From NCBI GenBank assembly GCA_900604495.1, contig UWOR01000025.1:1-11741 (forward strand): a stretch of DNA of 11,741 bases, in the 5' to 3' direction. The notes beneath the pieces are model-generated. The model ran no database searches. It was given only the letters and a program-made list of their open reading frames with translations, and was not told the DNA's origin. The position numbers and the translations under genes are program-made. Source of the stretch: Desulfovibrio sp. Marseille-P6017 (GTDB lineage Bacteria > Bacillota_A > Clostridia > Peptostreptococcales > Peptostreptococcaceae). Shown piece after piece: positions 7,834-11,741 of the stretch (its first letter is position 1; the number at the start of each line of letters is the position of its first letter).

Positions 7834-9177
7834 TTATTTAGATGCTTCTTTTTCACTTGCCCATTCATCTATAACTAATTTTTTAACATCTTCCCACTTC
7901 ATGTTTCCATTACAGTATTCAAGTAATGCTGCCCCAAAATCATCTTTAAATGTTTGACTTGGAAATGTAGTAAAGTTCCAGTCTACATTATATAAATCAT
8001 CATTACTTAAGTATCTTATAACTTCTTTCGCTAATGGATCTTGAGGTGTTTCAGAATCTTCAAAAGTATCAAATGGAGCTATAAATCCTAATTCATTTGT
8101 TACATGATTTTTACCTGTTTCAGAAGTAAATAGCCACTCAACAAATTCTATAGATGCTTTTTGATCTGCTTCTGATGCTTTACTATTTATAGAGAAGTAG
8201 TTCTCAGTTCCTATACAAAGACCTTGTTTTTCTTCAACTTCAACTCCTGTATATATAGGCATAAACTTAACATATTCTTCTTTAACTGTATTTCCATCAA
8301 CTTCAGCTATTTGTGATCATCCCCAGTTTCCATTTTGAACCATAGCAGCTTTGCCTAAAGCAAATTCTGCCATTGAATCTGAGACTGTTTTACTTCCCAA
8401 TAAAGTTGGCTCACAAGTTGAGTTATTTATGTATAAATCAAATATGTTTTTAAAGTTATCTGAATAAGTAAAATCAATTTCATCTAAATTTTTTACATCT
8501 TTATCTTTATATTCATAATATATCGGAAGATTTGCTAAATGAGTTTGCCATCTCCAGTCTTCACCTGGAGTTAAAGATGTAGAAGCAAATACACCGTCTA
8601 TTCCTAGTTCATCTTTCTTAGATTGCATATCTTCTGCAACTTCTTTTAATTTATCAAAGTTATTTATTTCATCTATTGATTTAGCTTTTGCAGCATCTAA
8701 TGCAAAATATTTATCCATTATTGCTTGATTATAAATTATTCCATAACCTTCTTCAACATAAGGTATACCATATACTCCGTCTCCATCTTTAATAGCCATA
8801 TCTTGATTTAAAAGATGACTATAAAGTTCTGTATCCTTTAAATCCGCACAATATTCTTTCCATGATTCATATCCAACTGGGCCATTTATTTGAAATAATG
8901 TAGGTGCATCTTTTTTTTCCACCTCAGACTTAAGAGTTTGTTCATAAGTACCACTAGCTGCTGTAACTATCTTAACATTTACTCCAGTTTCTTTCTCATA
9001 ATCTTCAGCTATTTTTTTCCATTGAGACTCTGATTCTGGCTTAAAATTCAAGTAGTAAACTGAACCTTTACCATCATCTGATGCTTTATTATCAGATGAT
9101 GATGTACAACCTGTCAATACTACAGTTGACATAATTACTGATAGTGCTATTGATACAACTTTTTTTAATTTCACCAT
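7834..9177 (-). pseudogene. malE: maltodextrin-binding lipoprotein (MalE-like), interrupted by an in-frame TGA
   Basis: This is the extracellular solute-binding component of the importer, 448 codons including the terminal TAA. The N-terminus is a lipoprotein signal: KLKK, a hydrophobic core, then LTGC with the lipidated Cys at 24, followed by a Ser/Asp-rich linker. The rest resembles family 1 sugar-binding proteins. The ATG has a GGGGGAG ribosome site 7 nt upstream. Codon 287 is TGA (8319-8317), splitting the frame into a 286-residue N-terminal part (9177-8317) and a C-terminal part. The frame is unshifted, and translation past the TGA gives SQIAEVDGNTVKEEYVKF and then MPIYTGV without a break. 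The ATG at 8262 has no convincing ribosome site. The truncated product would lack about 160 C-terminal residues of the fold and probably not function. A sequencing error cannot be excluded. Confidence 0.85.
8317..8319 (-). other. premature in-frame TGA codon in the malE-like gene
   Basis: The minus strand reads AAC TGG GGA TGA TCA CAA ATA, that is N-W-G-stop-S-Q-I. In related binding proteins, as I remember them, this region is NGNW(A/G)WSQI, so the codon was probably TGG and changed by a single G-to-A transition. All other frame evidence is intact on both sides. Confidence 0.85.
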
Positions 9178-9218
9178 AATAACTCTCCCCCAATTAAATT
9201 TTAAATTTAATTAAACTT

Positions 9219-9247
9219 ATTATAAATTTATAATTAAGTTTTCGGAA
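9219..9247 (-). promoter_or_regulatory. malE promoter, -35 region inside operator O1
   Basis: The minus strand has a perfect -10 TATAAT (9224-9219), a 17-bp spacer and a poor -35 TTCCGA (9247-9242, 3 of 6 matches) lying within the O1 palindrome. The arrangement suggests that a bound regulator blocks RNA polymerase. The -10 is 41 nt from the malE ATG. The weak -35 leaves the exact promoter uncertain. Confidence 0.5.
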
Positions 9248-9258
9248 ACGTTTCCGAA
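9241..9258. promoter_or_regulatory. operator O1, perfect LacI-type palindrome
   Basis: TTCGGAAACGTTTCCGAA is an 18-bp perfect palindrome with the central CG typical of LacI-family operators. It overlaps the -35 position of the malE promoter. Nearly the same sequence occurs before glgP (16 of 18 bases match), and a weaker copy lies next to it, so it is probably the recognition site of the regulator encoded at 4333-3305. CcpA is the main alternative binder. Confidence 0.8.
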
Positions 9259-9260
9259 GC

Positions 9261-9278
9261 TTCAGAAACGTTTTCCAC
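9261..9278. promoter_or_regulatory. operator O2, imperfect copy of O1
   Basis: TTCAGAAACGTTTTCCAC matches O1 at 14 of 18 positions and keeps the GAAACGTTT core. Its centre is 20 bp from the centre of O1, about two helical turns, which places both sites on one face of the DNA. It could be a second site for the same regulator or a CcpA cre site. Confidence 0.6.
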
Positions 9279-9392
9279 TCTTAATTAGATAGTAGCACCA
9301 GGTATTATTAAAATCAATAAATTATTTAACTTTATTAAAAATTTTAATAAAAACATAATATTATCAAATAATCTCTGTTTAGACATATATAT

Positions 9393-11651
9393 CTATATTA
9401 GTTTCCAAATATCTTTATTATATTGTTCTATAGTTCTATCAGATGAAAAATAACCAGCTTTACTTATATTAATCAACATTCTTTTAGCCCATTTTTCTCT
9501 ATCCTCATACTCATTAAATACCTTATCTTTCATTCTACAATATTCTTTAAAGTCTAATAATGTCATGAACCAATCTTTCCTTATTATTTCTTTATATAAT
9601 CTTATAAGATTTTCTTGATTCCCTACTTCCATTAATTTATCGCTAACAATAAAGTCTACTACTTCTTTTATTTCTTTATCTTTCACATAAAAATCAATTG
9701 GATCATATTTTCCTTCTTTATATATTTCTATTACTTTGTCGCTTTTCTCTCCAAATATAAAGATATTGTCATCACCCACAAGATTATGTATTTCTACATT
9801 AGCACCATCTTCTGTTCCTAAAGTTAATGCTCCATTTAACATAAATTTCATATTTCCAGTACCACTTGCTTCCTTTGATGCTAATGATATTTGTTCTGAT
9901 ACGTCACATGCTGGTATTAGTTTTTCTGCAGCTGTTACATTATAATTTTCAATCATTACAACTTTTAGATATTTATTTACATCATTATCATTGTTTATAA
10001 GTTCTTGTAAACATAATATTAAGTGTATTATATCCTTTGCAATTATATAAGCTGGTGCAGCTTTAGCTCCAAATATAACGGTTATAGGTGTTTTTGGTAT
10101 AATACCATTTTTTATTTTTAAATACTTATAAATTATATATAGTGCATTCATTTGTTGCCTTTTATATTCATGTAATCTTTTTATTTGTATATCAAAAATA
10201 GAATTTTCATCTAAATCAATATTTTGAGTCTCTCTTATATAATTTTTAAGTTGTATTTTATTTTCTCTTTTTACATCTAATATATTATTTAGTACTTCTT
10301 TATTATCTATATATTGTATTAGATCTTGTAATTTTTCAGCATCTTCTTTAAATCCATCTCCTATTAAATTTTCTATTAAATTGGTCAATAGTGGATTACA
10401 ATGCATTAACCATCTTCTAAATGTTATTCCGTTTGTCTTATTATTAAATTTTTCTGGATAAATTTTATAAAAATTATTTAATTCATTATTCTTTAGTATA
10501 TCCGTATGAAGAGATGCAACACCATTTACACTAAAACTATAATGTATATCTATATTAGCCATATGAATTATATTATTTTCATCTATAATATAAACAGATT
10601 CATCTTTATACTTGTTTTTTATAATTTTATCTAATTCCTTTATTATTGGCATAATCTGAGGAGCAACTTTTTCAATATAATCAACAGGCCATGTTTCAAG
10701 GGCTTCTGCTAAAATAGTATGGTTAGTATATGCACATGTTTTTGAAACAACTTCTATAGCATCAATAATTTCTAAACCTTTTTCCACTAATAAGCGAATT
10801 AGCTCAGGTATAATCATAGTTGGATGTGTATCATTAATTTGTATTACTGCATAATCATATAAGTCATATAAATTACTACCTCTATCAATAGATTCATCTA
10901 GTATATATCTTGCAGCATTACTCACCATAAAATATTGTTGATAAATTCTAAGAAGACGCCCTTCCACATCACTATCATCTGGATATAAAAATAAAGTAAG
11001 ATTTTCTTTAATATCTTTTTTATTAAAATCTATACCATGCTTTACTATATCTTCATTTACTGTTTCTACATCGAATAAATGAAGTTTATTAGTTATATTG
11101 TTATACCCTATAATATTAATATCATACATTCTTGAAGTTAATTTAAAACCATTAAATTTAATATCATAAGTAATATCAGTTTTATTTAACCATCCTATGC
11201 TATGAATCCACTCATTTTTCTCTTCTATTTGTAGATTATTTTTAAATATTTGCTTAAATAATCCAAAATGATAATTTAAACCTATCCCATCTCCTGGAAT
11301 ACCTAAAGTTGATATTGAATCAAGAAAACATGCAGCTAATCTTCCAAGTCCACCATTACCCAATGAAGGCTCAATCTCAATCTCTTCTATTTTCGATAAG
11401 CTTTTACCATTATCCAGTAATATTTTTTTAACCTTATCATATATTCCTAAATTTATTAAGTTATTAGATAATAACTTTCCAATTAAAAACTCTGCTGATA
11501 TGTAATATAACTTCTTTTTTGATTTGCTTATATTTACTTTTTCTTCACTTAATTTTTTAATAGTCTTTAAAATTGCAAAATAAATCTCTTCATTTGTACA
11601 TTCTGAAAGTTTTTTCATAGCATTATATTCTAATATTTGAGATAAATTCAC
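9393..11651 (-). CDS. glgP: glycogen/maltodextrin phosphorylase (GT35)
   Basis: This cytoplasmic, PLP-dependent enzyme releases glucose-1-phosphate from the non-reducing end of alpha-1,4-glucans. Family landmarks appear in order: [13 protein letters not shown] (49-61), [18 protein letters not shown] (95-112), NDTHPTM (273-279), [14 protein letters not shown] (309-322), NGITFRRWL (407-415), [11 protein letters not shown] (489-499) and [25 protein letters not shown] with the PLP-binding Lys at 602. At 752 residues it is somewhat shorter than the usual 790-830, with trimmed N-terminal and surface loops, but nothing essential is missing. The start is GTG, supported by AAAGGGGG (11666-11659) 7 nt upstream. 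With malQ beside it and no glycogen synthesis genes visible, maltodextrin breakdown is the likelier role, although glycogen is possible. An O1-like operator controls its promoter. Confidence 0.96.
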   Translation of the reverse strand: MNLSQILEYNAMKKLSECTNEEIYFAILKTIKKLSEEKVNISKSKKKLYYISAEFLIGKLLSNNLINLGIYDKVKKILLDNGKSLSKIEEIEIEPSLGNGGLGRLAACFLDSISTLGIPGDGIGLNYHFGLFKQIFKNNLQIEEKNEWIHSIGWLNKTDITYDIKFNGFKLTSRMYDINIIGYNNITNKLHLFDVETVNEDIVKHGIDFNKKDIKENLTLFLYPDDSDVEGRLLRIYQQYFMVSNAARYILDESIDRGSNLYDLYDYAVIQINDTHPTMIIPELIRLLVEKGLEIIDAIEVVSKTCAYTNHTILAEALETWPVDYIEKVAPQIMPIIKELDKIIKNKYKDESVYIIDENNIIHMANIDIHYSFSVNGVASLHTDILKNNELNNFYKIYPEKFNNKTNGITFRRWLMHCNPLLTNLIENLIGDGFKEDAEKLQDLIQYIDNKEVLNNILDVKRENKIQLKNYIRETQNIDLDENSIFDIQIKRLHEYKRQQMNALYIIYKYLKIKNGIIPKTPITVIFGAKAAPAYIIAKDIIHLILCLQELINNDNDVNKYLKVVMIENYNVTAAEKLIPACDVSEQISLASKEASGTGNMKFMLNGALTLGTEDGANVEIHNLVGDDNIFIFGEKSDKVIEIYKEGKYDPIDFYVKDKEIKEVVDFIVSDKLMEVGNQENLIRLYKEIIRKDWFMTLLDFKEYCRMKDKVFNEYEDREKWAKRMLINISKAGYFSSDRTIEQYNKDIWKLI

Positions 11652-11681
11652 AAGTAATCCCCCTTTGATTTGACTGAAATA

Positions 11682-11711
11682 ATTATATATATTTCCGGAA
11701 TCGTTTCCGAA
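11682..11711 (-). promoter_or_regulatory. glgP promoter overlapped by operator O3
   Basis: The minus strand has TATAAT (11687-11682), an 18-bp spacer and a weak -35 TTCGGA (11711-11706) formed by the edge of the O3 palindrome. This copies the layout of the malE promoter, in which the operator covers the -35. The -10 is 30 nt from the GTG start. Confidence 0.5.
11694..11711. promoter_or_regulatory. operator O3, LacI-type palindrome before glgP
   Basis: TCCGGAATCGTTTCCGAA matches O1 at 16 of 18 positions and keeps the central CG and the GTTTCCGAA half-site. It ties glgP to the same regulator as the transporter genes, making glgP part of the regulon even though malE has its own promoter. Confidence 0.7.
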
Positions 11712-11741
11712 AATATTATATTAATTTACTCAAGGTAAGTA

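Noticed and set aside
7834..8262. Independent gene starting at the ATG at 8262
   Set aside because: It lacks a good ribosome site, begins mid-domain, and is the same-frame continuation of the binding protein beyond the TGA.
8317..8319. Selenocysteine or other programmed recoding at the TGA
   Set aside because: I see no convincing SECIS-like hairpin directly downstream, and the family-expected residue is Trp rather than Cys. A nonsense change or base error is simpler.
9331..9351. AT-only palindrome TTTATTAAAA-A-TTTTAATAAA after glgP as a terminator
   Set aside because: The stem has no G-C pairs and a 1-nt centre, so it is too weak to call, and such palindromes arise by chance in sequence this AT-rich.

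Overview
The window looks like a low-GC Gram-positive genome of the class Clostridia, most likely family Peptostreptococcaceae. The protein-coding part is very AT-rich, the Shine-Dalgarno sequences are strong and G-rich, the 16S gene carries clostridial signature stretches, and the 16S-23S spacer is short and has no tRNA. I cannot fix the genus by eye. Every gene I accept lies on the minus strand, so transcription runs from high to low coordinates.

Reading in the direction of transcription, the window opens with an alpha-glucan phosphorylase gene (glgP, 11651-9393). Next come a sugar-binding lipoprotein gene (malE-like, 9177-7834), two ABC permease genes (malF-like 7643-6798 and malG-like 6798-5908), 4-alpha-glucanotransferase (malQ, 5884-4406), a LacI-family regulator (4333-3305) and a small DUF624/YesL-type membrane protein (3259-2633). 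A Rho-independent terminator at about 2591-2620 closes this cluster. After it come tandem rRNA promoters, a processed leader, a complete 16S rRNA gene (about 2142-637), a 144-bp spacer and the 5' end of a 23S rRNA gene that runs off the left edge.

The sugar cluster is a maltodextrin uptake and breakdown system. The lipoprotein would capture maltodextrins outside the cell and MalF/MalG would form the membrane channel. MalQ would rearrange short glucans, and the phosphorylase would release glucose-1-phosphate. No ATPase subunit is encoded here, so a shared MsmX/MalK-type ATPase elsewhere is the likely partner. Three near-identical LacI-type palindromes sit on the promoters of glgP (one) and malE (two in tandem). 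They are natural targets for the cluster's own LacI-family regulator or for CcpA.

The main anomaly is that the malE-like gene is broken by a single in-frame TGA at 8317-8319. The reading frame continues unchanged on both sides, and the codon sits where a Trp (TGG) would be expected. This could be a nonsense mutation, a sequencing error or, less likely, readthrough. A second structural feature is a roughly 90-bp imperfect palindrome between malE and malF that may tune expression of the permeases. Otherwise the window is conventional, and I do not see a new biological system in it.
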